Of a stretch of DNA of 64,000 nucleotides, positions 17,039-26,543 are shown in pieces. Numbering within the stretch: the first letter of the stretch is position 1; every line of letters starts with the position of its first letter. The notes beneath the pieces are model-generated. The model worked only from the letters and a program-made list of their open reading frames with translations. It searched no databases and was not told where the DNA came from. The DNA is from Vallitaleaceae bacterium 9-2 (lineage in GTDB: Bacteria; Bacillota; Clostridia; Lachnospirales; Vallitaleaceae), in the NCBI GenBank assembly GCA_038396585.1, contig CP121691.1, positions 1,674,001-1,738,000 of the forward strand. Direction: 5' to 3'. The position numbers and the translations under genes were made by a program.

Positions 17039-17992
17039 ATGAAGATTATTTTTATGGGAACGCCTGAGTTTAGTGTTCCAACATTAAAGGCACTCATTGA
17101 TTCAGAACATGACATTGTGGCCTGTTATACCCAGCCAGATAAGCCCAAAGGACGTGGGAAAAAAATGATGATGCCACCGGTTAAACAGGTATGTATCGAA
17201 CATGATATTCCGGTATATCAACCGACACGCATTCGGCATTTAGAACATGTAGAACAGTTTCAAGCTATTGAAGCGGATGTAGCCGTTGTTATTGCATATG
17301 GTCAGATTTTACCTAAAGCTATACTTGAAGCGCCAAAATACGGATGTATTAATATTCATGCATCGTTGCTTCCCAAATACCGAGGCGCAGCTCCATATCA
17401 GTGGGCTGTGATTAATGGTGAAAAAGAAACTGGGATTACAACGATGCAGATGGATGTAGGGATGGACACTGGAGACATGTTATTAAAGACAAGCCTACCG
17501 ATTGCTCCGGATGAAACGGCAGGTAGCCTTCATGATAAGTTAATGACTTTAGGGGGACCGTTAATACTAGATACACTAAAAAAAATAGAAGCACAGTCCA
17601 TTACGCCTAAGGTGCAAGATGAAGAGCAAGCAACGTATGCCCCTATGTTGAAAAAAGAATCCGGCCAGATTGATTGGTCATGTTCTGCAAAGACAATAGA
17701 GCAACTCATTCGCGGATTAAATCCATGGCCTAGTGCGTTTAGTCATCTTAATGGTGCTTTGATTAAGCTTTGGAAAGCGGATGCTGATGGGGACAATGCA
17801 ACACTTGATGTTGCTGCGTTTAAACCGGGAACTATTTGTCACATTGATAAAAAAAAGGGAATTGGCATATGCTGTGGAGAAGGAGTCCTTTACATAAAAG
17901 AACTCCAACAACAAGGGAAAAAGCGCATGAATGCAACCGATTACTTGAATGGGCATGTATTATGTGTGGGAGACCAGTTTGACAGTTTATAA
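17039..17992 (+). CDS. fmt: Methionyl-tRNA formyltransferase
   Basis: Formylates Met-tRNA for translation initiation, using 10-formyltetrahydrofolate. The N-terminal formyltransferase domain shows FMGTPEFSVPTL, the catalytic NIHASLLPKYRGAAP near residue 108 and the conserved Asp in MDVGMDTGDML. The C-terminal OB-like tRNA-binding domain begins near 205 with RGLNPWPSA. It has 317 residues, as expected. It is co-directional and tightly spaced with def. Confidence 0.97.
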   Translation: MKIIFMGTPEFSVPTLKALIDSEHDIVACYTQPDKPKGRGKKMMMPPVKQVCIEHDIPVYQPTRIRHLEHVEQFQAIEADVAVVIAYGQILPKAILEAPKYGCINIHASLLPKYRGAAPYQWAVINGEKETGITTMQMDVGMDTGDMLLKTSLPIAPDETAGSLHDKLMTLGGPLILDTLKKIEAQSITPKVQDEEQATYAPMLKKESGQIDWSCSAKTIEQLIRGLNPWPSAFSHLNGALIKLWKADADGDNATLDVAAFKPGTICHIDKKKGIGICCGEGVLYIKELQQQGKKRMNATDYLNGHVLCVGDQFDSL

Positions 17993-18006
17993 GGAGAAGT
18001 GAATAT

Positions 18007-18726
18007 ATGTTTTATAATTATACATGGTATGCATCCTATATCGTTTTAATTCCGGCGATTTTATTTACATTATATGCAAGCAGTAAAGTAAACTCAACAT
18101 TTAAAAAATACTCGAAATACGCCAACCGAAATGGATATACGGGAGCGGAAGTTGCGCGAAAAATTCTTGATGACCAAGGATTATATGATGTAAGAATAGA
18201 GCATATACCAGGAGATATGACCGACCATTATGACCCGCGAACAAAGGTGGTTCGTTTGTCGGATACGGTGCATAGCAAAAATTCGTTATCGGCAATTAGT
18301 GTGGCAGCACATGAGTGTGGTCATGCCATACAACATCAACAACAATATGTATTTTTATCCATACGACATGCCATTGTGCCAGGGGTTAACTTGGTCAATA
18401 AAATGTCCATGCCTATGATTATGATTGGTGTTATTTTGGGTGGATTTGGTGGCAACTCTTTCGTTGGGTATCTAATGATACAACTGGGTATTCTCTTTTT
18501 TGCGGGAGCTGTTCTTTTTCAATTTGTAACATTGCCCGTTGAATTTAATGCATCAAAACGTGCATTACAAATTCTGGATGCAGAGCGCATGCTAAGTGAT
18601 GAAGAGATGGGACCGGCAAAAAAAGTATTAAATGCAGCGGCGCTTACATATGTGGCGGCAGCAGCAACAGCTGTCTTAAGTCTTATTCGCCTTATTTTAG
18701 TGTTTGGAGGACGGCGTGATGACTAA
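18007..18726 (+). CDS. YugP-like membrane zinc metallopeptidase
   Basis: Membrane protein of the neutral zinc metallopeptidase 2 family (PF04298). It has an N-terminal membrane helix (about 9-25), the zinc motif HECGH at 102-106, a hydrophobic pair of helices at about 130-180, and a C-terminal helix at about 215-235. Its substrate is unknown. In Clostridia it commonly sits between fmt and rsmB, as here. The 3' end overlaps the rsmB start by 8 bases. Confidence 0.9.
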   Translation: MFYNYTWYASYIVLIPAILFTLYASSKVNSTFKKYSKYANRNGYTGAEVARKILDDQGLYDVRIEHIPGDMTDHYDPRTKVVRLSDTVHSKNSLSAISVAAHECGHAIQHQQQYVFLSIRHAIVPGVNLVNKMSMPMIMIGVILGGFGGNSFVGYLMIQLGILFFAGAVLFQFVTLPVEFNASKRALQILDAERMLSDEEMGPAKKVLNAAALTYVAAAATAVLSLIRLILVFGGRRDD

Positions 18727-20065
18727 TATAAATGAGCGTCATATTGCGCTGAAAGTACTCGAAGACGTTGAGGGAAAGGATGTTTTCGTTCGTCAAGTGC
18801 TGGATGGGTACTTTCAACAACAGGAGTTGACGAAGCCCCAGCGCAGTTTTATTTCAAAACTAGTTTACGGAGTTATTGAAAATCAACTTCTTTTGGATTA
18901 TTTTATTAATATTTCTTCGAATGTGAAAAAAAACAAAATGAAACCGGTAATACGCCATATTTTGCAGTTAGGTATATATCAACTTCTTTTTTTAGATAAA
19001 ATACCAAATCATGCAGCAATCAATGAGACGGTTAAGCTGGTAAAGAAACGAAAGATGTTTCAGTTAAAAGGATTTGTCAATGGTGTACTTCGTAACATTG
19101 AGCGTAATCAAGACGCGTTATTTGCAAAAGTTGAAGCACTACCGCTTAAAGAGCGAATGTCAATTGCGTATTCAATGCAACAAGATTTAGTTGACTATCT
19201 ACTTAAGATGTATGAGCCACAAGAGCTGGAGGCATATTTACAAGAAAGTATGCAAGTAAAAGACACATGTATAAGAACCAATATTCATAAAATTGATCCC
19301 CATATACTTAAGGAAAAACTATCGAAAAAGTATACGCTACGACCTGGATATTTTTTTGAAGAAGCATTTTATCTGACAGGATATGATCGACTTGAAGAAG
19401 TTGAAGGATTTGAACAAGGATATTTTCAAGTACAAGATGAAAGTTCAATGTGTGTGGCTAAATTGGTTGGTCAAGATGCTACAGACATTATTGATGTGTG
19501 TTCAGCTCCGGGAGGAAAAGTCACCCATTTGGCTGAACTTAAAGGTGATAAGGCAAAAATCATTGCTTGTGATGTTTCAAATAAAAAAATTGAAAAAATT
19601 GAGGAAAACTGTAAGCGACTTGAGTTACATTCCATTACGCCACAGGTGGCTGATGCGACACAGTATAATCCTTCGTGGAAGGAAGCGTTTGACTGTGTAT
19701 TAGCAGATGTTCCATGCTCAGGACTTGGAATACTAAGAACAAAACCGGATATTAAGATGCATATGTCCTTAGAAAAGATTGAGTCATTGATTAAAATTCA
19801 AAAACAGATATTGGATAATGTGCATCAATATGTTAAAATTGGTGGCGAGTTGATTTATAGTACGTGTACAATTAATTCTAACGAGAATGAAAAACAGATC
19901 AATTGGTTTTTAGATAAATATCCAAACTTTGAAAAAGTAGATATAGGTAAAGAAGGCTTAGGCGAACATATCAATAGTTTTGTCCAAGATAAAAACATAC
20001 AGTTATTAACACATAAATCAAGGACAGATGGATTTTTTATATCTAAGCTGAGGAGAAAAAGTTAA
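18719..20065 (+). CDS. rsmB: 16S rRNA (cytosine-967-C5)-methyltransferase RsmB
   Basis: Makes m5C967 in 16S rRNA. The N-terminal NusB-like RNA-binding domain (about 5-135) precedes the SAM-dependent methyltransferase core: DVCSAPGGKVTHLAE (SAM site), DVPCSGLG (motif IV) and the catalytic Cys in STCTINSNENE. The length is 448 residues. The ATG at 18719 sits 8 bases after GGAGG, inside the end of the YugP gene. A TTG at 18704 would place the ribosome site in the coding region. Confidence 0.95.
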   Translation: MTNINERHIALKVLEDVEGKDVFVRQVLDGYFQQQELTKPQRSFISKLVYGVIENQLLLDYFINISSNVKKNKMKPVIRHILQLGIYQLLFLDKIPNHAAINETVKLVKKRKMFQLKGFVNGVLRNIERNQDALFAKVEALPLKERMSIAYSMQQDLVDYLLKMYEPQELEAYLQESMQVKDTCIRTNIHKIDPHILKEKLSKKYTLRPGYFFEEAFYLTGYDRLEEVEGFEQGYFQVQDESSMCVAKLVGQDATDIIDVCSAPGGKVTHLAELKGDKAKIIACDVSNKKIEKIEENCKRLELHSITPQVADATQYNPSWKEAFDCVLADVPCSGLGILRTKPDIKMHMSLEKIESLIKIQKQILDNVHQYVKIGGELIYSTCTINSNENEKQINWFLDKYPNFEKVDIGKEGLGEHINSFVQDKNIQLLTHKSRTDGFFISKLRRKS

Positions 20066-20067
20066 GT

Positions 20068-21111
20068 ATGAACACATATGATATTCAGTCCATGACAATC
20101 AATGAGATCAATGATGTTGTTACCCAATGGGGCGAAAAAGGATTTCGATCAAAACAAATTTTTCAATGGTTGCATGAGAAAAAAATAAACACATATGATG
20201 CAATGAGTAATTTACCGAGTGCGTTGCTGGACAAATTAAAACAAGCATATCCGATACAGCATCTTAAAGAAGTTGCAAAAAGTGAAGATGCAAAAGATCA
20301 AACAGTTAAGTACCTTTTTGAACTTGAAGATGGACAATTGGTTGAGACGGTTTTAATGGTCTACAAATATGGGTATTCTGTATGCATTTCTTCCCAAGTG
20401 GGTTGTCGCATGGGATGTACGTTTTGTGCATCAACTCTTAATGGGCTTACAAGGCAATTAAAACCTTCAGAAATGCTAGAGCAAATATATGTTATTGAAC
20501 GTCAATTAAAAGAACCGATACACAGTGTTGTTATTATGGGAACAGGAGAACCTTTTGACAATTATGCGAATGTGCAACGATTTATTGAATTGATTTCTCA
20601 TGAAAAGGGAAGGCATCTTTCGCGCCGCCATATTACGGTGTCAACATGTGGAATTGGAGATAAAATCATGCGATTTGCACAGGACTCACCGCAAGTGAAT
20701 TTGGCGATTTCCTTGCATTCTCCATACCAATCCCAGCGTCAGACAATGATGCCAATTGCAAAAAAATATCCTTTGGATGAATTGATGAAGACGTGTCATG
20801 ATTATGTTCAAATAACAAAGCGACGTATCTCTTTTGAGTATAGTTTGATTCACAATGTTAATGATACAAAACAGCATGCCATAGACTTAGCCCATCTACT
20901 TGAAGGATTATTATGTCATGTCAACTTGATTCCGATTAATCCGGTAGATGAGAAAGATCAAAAAGCTTCAGACATGCAACATGTCTTAGCTTTCCAAAAA
21001 CAATTAAGCGAATATAATATTGTATCAACCATTCGAAGATCATTGGGGCAAAATATTGATGCGGCGTGCGGACAACTACGCAATCAATATCGCAATAATC
21101 GTCAGGATTAA
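20068..21111 (+). CDS. rlmN: Dual-specificity RNA methyltransferase RlmN
   Basis: Radical SAM enzyme that makes m2A2503 in 23S rRNA and m2A37 in some tRNAs. The cluster motif CRMGCTFC is near residue 112. The second catalytic Cys is in AACGQL near the C-terminus, and MGTGEPFDNY and SLHSPYQSQR are conserved. It has 347 residues. It follows rsmB by 2 bases in the usual order. Confidence 0.96.
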   Translation: MNTYDIQSMTINEINDVVTQWGEKGFRSKQIFQWLHEKKINTYDAMSNLPSALLDKLKQAYPIQHLKEVAKSEDAKDQTVKYLFELEDGQLVETVLMVYKYGYSVCISSQVGCRMGCTFCASTLNGLTRQLKPSEMLEQIYVIERQLKEPIHSVVIMGTGEPFDNYANVQRFIELISHEKGRHLSRRHITVSTCGIGDKIMRFAQDSPQVNLAISLHSPYQSQRQTMMPIAKKYPLDELMKTCHDYVQITKRRISFEYSLIHNVNDTKQHAIDLAHLLEGLLCHVNLIPINPVDEKDQKASDMQHVLAFQKQLSEYNIVSTIRRSLGQNIDAACGQLRNQYRNNRQD

Positions 21112-21123
21112 AGAGGAGGAGCT

Positions 21124-21864
21124 ATGCAATCATATGGTTTAAGTCATAAAGGATATATACGAAAAGTAAATCAAGATGCTTTTTTTCACCAAGATACGTC
21201 CATTGGCCCCTTAAGTAATTTATATGTTTTGGCTGATGGTATGGGCGGGCATCGTGGTGGTGAAGTGGCTTCAAAGCTTGCTGTGGATACAATTATTCAA
21301 AGTATTCAAAAAGCAAAAGATTCCATGGAACCGGCGCAAATTTTAGAACAGGCAATTTCAGATGCAAATCAGCGTATTTTTAATGAAGCAATAGAAGATT
21401 CAACATTATACAATATGGGAACAACTGTGATTGCTTCATGTATGATTGACCGAAAAATATATGTAGCACACGTTGGAGATAGCCGATTTTATGTTTACAT
21501 CAATAATCGTTTAGAACAAATCACTAAAGATCACTCGTATGTCCAAGAACTCGTGGATGTAGGAGCCATTACCGCGGAAGAAGCAAAACATCATCCACAA
21601 AAAAATCAAATTACTCGAGCGGTAGGCATCAACGCTACAATTCAAGTGGATATATATACAATAGATTTAGATACAATTGACAATGTCATTGAATATATTC
21701 TTATATGTACAGACGGACTAACGAATATGGTTAGTGAATTGGAAATTATGCAGGTAATCAAAGAACAAAAATCTAACCGAGATATTTGCGAAAAATTGAT
21801 TGAAGATGCGCTTAGTGCAGGTGGGACTGATAATATTACGTGCATAATTATTCAAAATAATTAA
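21124..21864 (+). CDS. prpC: Stp1/PrpC-family PP2C protein phosphatase
   Basis: Serine/threonine phosphatase that counteracts the kinase encoded next. PPM-family metal-binding motifs: an early Asp in NQDAFF, ADGMGGHRGGE near residues 38-48, HVGDSRFY near 117, CTDGLTNM near 196, and GGTDNITC near the C-terminus. It has 246 residues. AGGAGG precedes the ATG. Pairing with a PASTA kinase is conserved throughout Firmicutes. Confidence 0.95.
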   Translation: MQSYGLSHKGYIRKVNQDAFFHQDTSIGPLSNLYVLADGMGGHRGGEVASKLAVDTIIQSIQKAKDSMEPAQILEQAISDANQRIFNEAIEDSTLYNMGTTVIASCMIDRKIYVAHVGDSRFYVYINNRLEQITKDHSYVQELVDVGAITAEEAKHHPQKNQITRAVGINATIQVDIYTIDLDTIDNVIEYILICTDGLTNMVSELEIMQVIKEQKSNRDICEKLIEDALSAGGTDNITCIIIQNN

Positions 21865-21877
21865 AGGTGGTGGAAAA

Positions 21878-23827
21878 ATGTTACAACTCGGTTCAATTCT
21901 TAATGAACGTTATGAAATTATAGAAAAAATTGGCTCAGGTGGAATGAGCATTGTATATAAAGCAAAAGACACAAAGCTTGAACGATATGTGGCCATCAAA
22001 GTATTGCGTGAAGAATTTTGCTTAGATGAAAATTTCGTAAGAAAATTCAAAGTCGAAGCCCAGTCAGCTGCAAGTTTATCGCATCAAAATATTGTTAACA
22101 TATATGATGTAGGTAACGAAGGGCGTACGCATTTTATTGTTATGGAATACTTAGAAGGCCAGACGCTTAAGGAGTATATTAAAGAGCAAGGGCAGATTCC
22201 GGAAGAGTACCTTTTAAAAATTGCACTCAGTATTGCATCGGCATTGGAGCATGCGCATGTCAATCATATTATTCACCGGGATATAAAACCTCAAAATATT
22301 ATTTTAACAAAAGATGGAAAAGTTAAAGTGGCAGATTTTGGGATAGCGCGTATTGCAACAGATCAAACATTAGATGTGCCGGAAAATCCCTCAGGAAGCG
22401 TCTATTACATTGCGCCAGAACAAGCCCGAGGTGGATATCAAGATCATAAAAGCGACATATATTCTTTAGGAATAACCATGTATGAAATGGCAACAGGCAA
22501 ACTGCCATTTGTTGGGGAAAACCCTGTCAATGTGGCGCTTAAACAGATACATGACCCCATGCCGAAACCTTCGGATATCAACCACAACATATCACCAAAC
22601 GTGGAGACAATTATCCTGAAAGCAACGGAAAAGAAAACATCCATACGTTATCAAAATACACAAGAATTAATCGAAGATTTAAAGCTTGTTATGAAAAATC
22701 CGGAAGATATTCTTGTATATACCAATGATATAGCAATGGATGAGACGTTAGTACTTCGTAATGAAGAGATGAAACATATATGGAACAAACAAGAAGTTGA
22801 CGCATATACAAAAGAAAAAGATCCGCTTGAAAAAGTCGTCGTTATTGGAGGTATATTGCTGTCGTTTATTATTGTGTCCATTCTTGTAATTTTTGTATAC
22901 AATAATTTTGCAAAGAAAATGATTCCGGAAGAAATTGAAGTACCTAATATTAAAAATATGGAACTTAGCCAAGCAAGTGATACATTAAGTGAACTTCAAC
23001 TAGATATTAATGTTATTGGAAATGAATATGACACTCAAGTAGAAAAGGATCATATCATTACTCAATCACCTGAAATGGGTACACTTGTACTTGCAGACAC
23101 TACAATTGAAGTTACTGTTAGTAAAGGTATACAGTTATTTACAGTAAACAATGTAGTGGAGCAAATGTATGATGATGCAACAAAAATGCTTGAAAACAGT
23201 GGATTTGTTGTAGAAGTTGTTCCAGAATACAGCGATAGCGCTCCAACAGGAACGGTTATTCGACAAACACCAATGGCAAATGAATCAGTTGTTGAAGGAA
23301 CTGTTGTTACACTTTATGTTAGCCAAGGACCAGAAGTAACATATGTTGAAGTTCCAAAACTAGAGAATTTGGACATAGCAGAAGCGCAGAATGTGCTTAA
23401 GAGCTTGAATTTGGAAGTGGGTAACATTACTTATATTCACCATGATACAGTGGAAGAAAATAAAGTGATCAGTATGTCGGTTGACGCGGGTAGAGAAGTT
23501 GCAGAAGAGTATGTCATTGACCTAGCGGTAAGCCTGGGACGTGAGATTGTACTTGAGACAAAATCTTTTGTAATTAACAATATTTTGGATCATAATCAAG
23601 AACAGTGTGAGCTTAAAGTTGTCTTAGCAATCAATGGCGAAGAAAAAACACTCTATAATGATGTGGTAACGGATACTGATTTTCCAATGACCCTTAGCGC
23701 CACGGAGACAGGCGAAGGGATTATACACGTCTATAATGATGGGGTGCAACAGTATGAATTTTTTGTACAATTCACACAAGATACTCCCAATACGAACACT
23801 CAAGATGCAAACGGAGGAAATGAATGA
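21878..23827 (+). CDS. prkC: PASTA-domain Ser/Thr protein kinase (PrkC/Stk1 type)
   Basis: Membrane kinase that senses cell-wall muropeptides and controls growth and, in Bacillus, germination. The cytoplasmic kinase domain (about 10-270) shows GSGGMSIVYKA, the catalytic Lys in YVAIKVL, HRDIKPQNI and DFGIAR. A single membrane helix lies near 318-343. Three extracellular PASTA repeats begin with VPNIKNMELSQA, VNNVVEQMYDDA and VPKLENLDIAEA. After them is a beta-rich tail of about 90 residues, which some Clostridial homologues also have. The 3' end overlaps rsgA by 4 bases (ATGA). Confidence 0.96.
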   Translation: MLQLGSILNERYEIIEKIGSGGMSIVYKAKDTKLERYVAIKVLREEFCLDENFVRKFKVEAQSAASLSHQNIVNIYDVGNEGRTHFIVMEYLEGQTLKEYIKEQGQIPEEYLLKIALSIASALEHAHVNHIIHRDIKPQNIILTKDGKVKVADFGIARIATDQTLDVPENPSGSVYYIAPEQARGGYQDHKSDIYSLGITMYEMATGKLPFVGENPVNVALKQIHDPMPKPSDINHNISPNVETIILKATEKKTSIRYQNTQELIEDLKLVMKNPEDILVYTNDIAMDETLVLRNEEMKHIWNKQEVDAYTKEKDPLEKVVVIGGILLSFIIVSILVIFVYNNFAKKMIPEEIEVPNIKNMELSQASDTLSELQLDINVIGNEYDTQVEKDHIITQSPEMGTLVLADTTIEVTVSKGIQLFTVNNVVEQMYDDATKMLENSGFVVEVVPEYSDSAPTGTVIRQTPMANESVVEGTVVTLYVSQGPEVTYVEVPKLENLDIAEAQNVLKSLNLEVGNITYIHHDTVEENKVISMSVDAGREVAEEYVIDLAVSLGREIVLETKSFVINNILDHNQEQCELKVVLAINGEEKTLYNDVVTDTDFPMTLSATETGEGIIHVYNDGVQQYEFFVQFTQDTPNTNTQDANGGNE

Positions 23828-24717
23828 TAGGAAAGATCGTTAAGGGTATTGCCGGATTCTACTATGTTGATGTTAATCAGGTTGGAGTTTACCAATGTCG
23901 TGCACGCGGTATATTTAGGAATCAAAAAATTAAGCCGCTTATTGGAGACAATGTGCGTATTGAAGTGACTCACGAACAAGACATGGAGGGAAATGTCCTT
24001 GAGATTTTGCCTCGAAAAAATGCTTTGATTCGACCGACAGTATCAAATGTTGACCAAGCCTTTGTGGTTTTTTCAGTGGCTCATCCTGAACCAAATTTAA
24101 ACTTGTTGGACCGTTTTTTGATTGCGGTTATGTCCAAAAACATTGAAGCCATCATCTGTTTTAACAAAATTGATTTGTTAAATAGCTTGGATAATGAAGT
24201 TGTTAGTATGTATAAACATGCAGGTTACAAGGTAATTATGATGAGTGCTGTCAATGATGAACAAAGGCACTTGGAAAAACGTGTGGAACGCATTGAAGAG
24301 ATGATGAAAGGCAAGACAACTGTTTTTGCCGGACCGTCGGGGGTTGGAAAATCAACGATTATTAACTTGATTCAAGAACATACGCATATGGAGACAGGAA
24401 GTATAAGTGATAAAATAAAGCGTGGAAAGCATACGACTCGTCATGCCAACCTTATTCCAATTGACCAGCAATCTTATGTCGTTGATACGCCTGGGTTTAG
24501 TTCGCTGCAACTTGATGACTTAGAACCAGAACAGGTAAAAGAGTACTTTATTGAATTTGCCAGCTATGAACCGATGTGTAAGTTTGCAGGGTGTAATCAT
24601 ATTAACGAGCCTAAATGCGGCGTTAAAGAGGCACTGGCTGCTGGAGATATTCACCCAGTACGGTATGAAAATTATTTGCATATTTATAATGAATTAAAAG
24701 AAAAACGAAAATATTAA
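23824..24717 (+). CDS. rsgA: Ribosome small-subunit maturation GTPase RsgA
   Basis: Circularly permuted GTPase that helps late 30S assembly and is itself a known (p)ppGpp target. An N-terminal OB domain (about 1-70) is followed by G4 NKID near 117, G1 GPSGVGKST near 171-179 and G3 DTPG near 221. A C-terminal zinc knuckle (CKFAGCNHINEPKC) lies near 256-270. It has 297 residues. The start codon overlaps the prkC stop as ATGA, which indicates translational coupling. Confidence 0.96.
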   Translation: MIGKIVKGIAGFYYVDVNQVGVYQCRARGIFRNQKIKPLIGDNVRIEVTHEQDMEGNVLEILPRKNALIRPTVSNVDQAFVVFSVAHPEPNLNLLDRFLIAVMSKNIEAIICFNKIDLLNSLDNEVVSMYKHAGYKVIMMSAVNDEQRHLEKRVERIEEMMKGKTTVFAGPSGVGKSTIINLIQEHTHMETGSISDKIKRGKHTTRHANLIPIDQQSYVVDTPGFSSLQLDDLEPEQVKEYFIEFASYEPMCKFAGCNHINEPKCGVKEALAAGDIHPVRYENYLHIYNELKEKRKY

Positions 24718-24743
24718 ACTAATGGTATTAAAAGGAGATAAAC

Positions 24744-25397
24744 ATGATTAAAATAGCACCATCAATATTATCAGCAGATTTTTCAAAATTAGGGAGCGAA
24801 ATACAGCGTATTGATGCAGCCGGTTGTGATATGGTTCACATTGATGTAATGGATGGACAGTATGTTCCAAACATAACCTTTGGTCCACCAATTATCAAAT
24901 CCGTACGTAAATATACAGAAAAAGTGTTTGATGTACATTTGATGATCGATCAACCAGAACGCTATATTAGTGAGTTTGTAGATGCAGGGGCTGATATTAT
25001 TACAGTTCATGCAGAATCAACAACCCACCTTCACCGAACAATTCAATATATTAAATCATTTGGAGTAAAAGCAGGTGTTTCGTTAAATCCGGCATCGCCT
25101 TTAAATCTTTTGGATTATGTTATTGACGATGTGGATATGGTTTTAATCATGACAGTAAATCCTGGGTTTGGCGGTCAAACATTTATTCCTTCAATGTATG
25201 ATAAAATTAAAAAAATAGCAAAAATTCGAGAAGAACACAAAAAAACATTTGATATACAAGTAGATGGTGGTGTGGGACTTGATAATTTAAAAAAAGTGGT
25301 TGATGCAGGTGCTAATGTAATTGTTGCAGGTTCTGCAATCTTTAATGCCGATAATCTAGAACTTCAAATAGAAAATTTTAAATCCATTAACTTATAA
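24744..25397 (+). CDS. rpe: Ribulose-phosphate 3-epimerase
   Basis: Interconverts ribulose-5-phosphate and xylulose-5-phosphate in the pentose phosphate pathway. This TIM-barrel protein of 217 residues has the start APSILSADF, the metal-binding HIDVMDG at 32-38, the conserved VNPGFGGQ near 139 and the catalytic Asp in VDGGV near 173. AAGGAG precedes the ATG. Its position between rsgA and thiN is the conserved order. Confidence 0.96.
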   Translation: MIKIAPSILSADFSKLGSEIQRIDAAGCDMVHIDVMDGQYVPNITFGPPIIKSVRKYTEKVFDVHLMIDQPERYISEFVDAGADIITVHAESTTHLHRTIQYIKSFGVKAGVSLNPASPLNLLDYVIDDVDMVLIMTVNPGFGGQTFIPSMYDKIKKIAKIREEHKKTFDIQVDGGVGLDNLKKVVDAGANVIVAGSAIFNADNLELQIENFKSINL

Positions 25398-25407
25398 GAG
25401 GTCAAAA

Positions 25408-26070
25408 ATGATGAAATGCTTAATTGTCAGTGGAGGAACCATTGAGGCGAACGATTTAGTTAATTATATAAATGCCCAAGAAGTAAAACCATATATTATC
25501 GGAGTGGATGGTGGATGCCAAGTTCTTTATGAGCTTGGCATCGTACCAAATACAATTCTAGGAGATTTTGATACACTGGATCAGCAGGTTAAAGGATACT
25601 TCGCTAGGCAACAAGTGCCGATTCATCAGCTTGATCCTATCAAAGACTACACAGATACACATGCAGCCTTTGAAGAAGCGAAAGCTCTTGGGGCAAATGC
25701 CATTGATGTCTTTGGTTTTTTTGGGTCACGCCTAGACCATTCATTAGGTGCTTTGCTAACAGCATTTAAATATTCCGCACAGATAACTATACGCTTTTAT
25801 GATAAGCATAATATTGTTTTTGTTGTGGATGGGGCATATGAACTTACCATTTATAAAACATCAAAAAACTTGAAGCGTGACTTCAAATATTTGTCGATTA
25901 TTCCAATCGAGAAATCTTACATTAACGAAACACGGAATTTAAAGTATCCACTTAAAAATGCATGGCTCTTTGCATATGATAGTTATGGTGTAAGTAATGA
26001 AATTATAGAAGAACAGGGAACAATAGATGTGCAGTCGGGACGACTGTTTGTGATTCAATCGAATGATTGA
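25408..26070 (+). CDS. thiN: Thiamine diphosphokinase
   Basis: Transfers pyrophosphate from ATP to thiamine to make the cofactor thiamine diphosphate. It shows VDGGCQVLYE near 29, GDFDTLD near 52, the substrate Asp motif KDYTDTHAAFE near 75-85 and GSRLDHSLG near 107. The last is usually GGRxDH, so the loop here is slightly divergent. It has 220 residues. AAGAGGT precedes the two adjacent ATGs (25408 and 25411), and either could be used. It closes the long plus-strand run, ending at a shared terminator. Confidence 0.93.
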   Translation: MMKCLIVSGGTIEANDLVNYINAQEVKPYIIGVDGGCQVLYELGIVPNTILGDFDTLDQQVKGYFARQQVPIHQLDPIKDYTDTHAAFEEAKALGANAIDVFGFFGSRLDHSLGALLTAFKYSAQITIRFYDKHNIVFVVDGAYELTIYKTSKNLKRDFKYLSIIPIEKSYINETRNLKYPLKNAWLFAYDSYGVSNEIIEEQGTIDVQSGRLFVIQSND

Positions 26071-26100
26071 TGCGTTTTTATAAGCGTTTACAACAATGAA

Positions 26101-26156
26101 AAAATAGGACCTGCAATCCTTATTGCATAAGCAATAGAAATTGCAGGTCCTATTTT
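26101..26156. terminator. Bidirectional terminator between thiN and rpmB
   Basis: Perfect 17-bp stem (26101-26117 with 26140-26156) beginning AAAA and ending TTTT, which gives T-runs for both convergent genes. Its 22-base loop contains a second hairpin, TATTGC-ATAA-GCAATA (26121-26136). Confidence 0.88.
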
Positions 26157-26184
26157 ATCGTTTTTTCAACTTCATATCCAGTAA

Positions 26185-26370
26185 TTAAGCTCTTTCAACT
26201 TTGCCTGAACGTAAACATTTTGTACAAACGTCTAGCTTTTTAACACTACCATCAACGATTGCTCGAACAGTTCTTACGTTTGGTTTCCATTGTTTGTTTG
26301 ATCGTCTATGAGAATGGCTTACTTGGTTTCCGAAGTGTACACTCTTATCACATACTGCACATTTTGCCAT
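26185..26370 (-). CDS. rpmB: 50S ribosomal protein L28
   Basis: Large-subunit ribosomal protein of 61 residues. It is the zinc-binding (C+) type, with CAVC at residues 4-7 and CTKC near 52-55. It starts MAKCAVCDKSVHFGNQVSHS. GGAGGTGC precedes the ATG on the minus strand. It is transcribed against its neighbours, as it is in the B. subtilis order. Confidence 0.97.
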   Translation of the reverse strand: MAKCAVCDKSVHFGNQVSHSHRRSNKQWKPNVRTVRAIVDGSVKKLDVCTKCLRSGKVERA

Positions 26371-26394
26371 TGTTGCACCTCCTTACTTCTTCCT

Positions 26395-26423
26395 ATATCA
26401 ATACAACAATCCAATTTTAACAA
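26395..26423 (-). promoter_or_regulatory. Probable rpmB promoter
   Basis: On the minus strand TTGTTA, a 17-base spacer and TGATAT. The start of transcription would fall about 20 bases before the ATG. Confidence 0.5.
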
Positions 26424-26482
26424 AAAAAGCGTTAGAATGCAAGACAAAGATTTGGAAATTTTAAAAAAAGTTAAATTATAAT

Positions 26483-26510
26483 TTGAAATCATAGGAAAAG
26501 ATGATATAAT
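26483..26510 (+). promoter_or_regulatory. SigA-type promoter of the asp23-fakA genes
   Basis: TTGAAA (26483-26488), a 16-base spacer and a perfect TATAAT (26505-26510), 33 bases before the asp23-like start codon. It is divergent from the rpmB promoter. Confidence 0.7.
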
Positions 26511-26543
26511 GAAAAAACAGTATAGTGAAAAAGGAGGCTTACC

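Noticed and set aside
26070-26099. Nine-codon frame starting Met-Arg-Phe-Tyr just after thiN, where spoVM normally sits
   Set aside because: SpoVM is 26 residues with a longer conserved core. This frame stops after 9 codons and has no ribosome site, so the likeness is probably chance.
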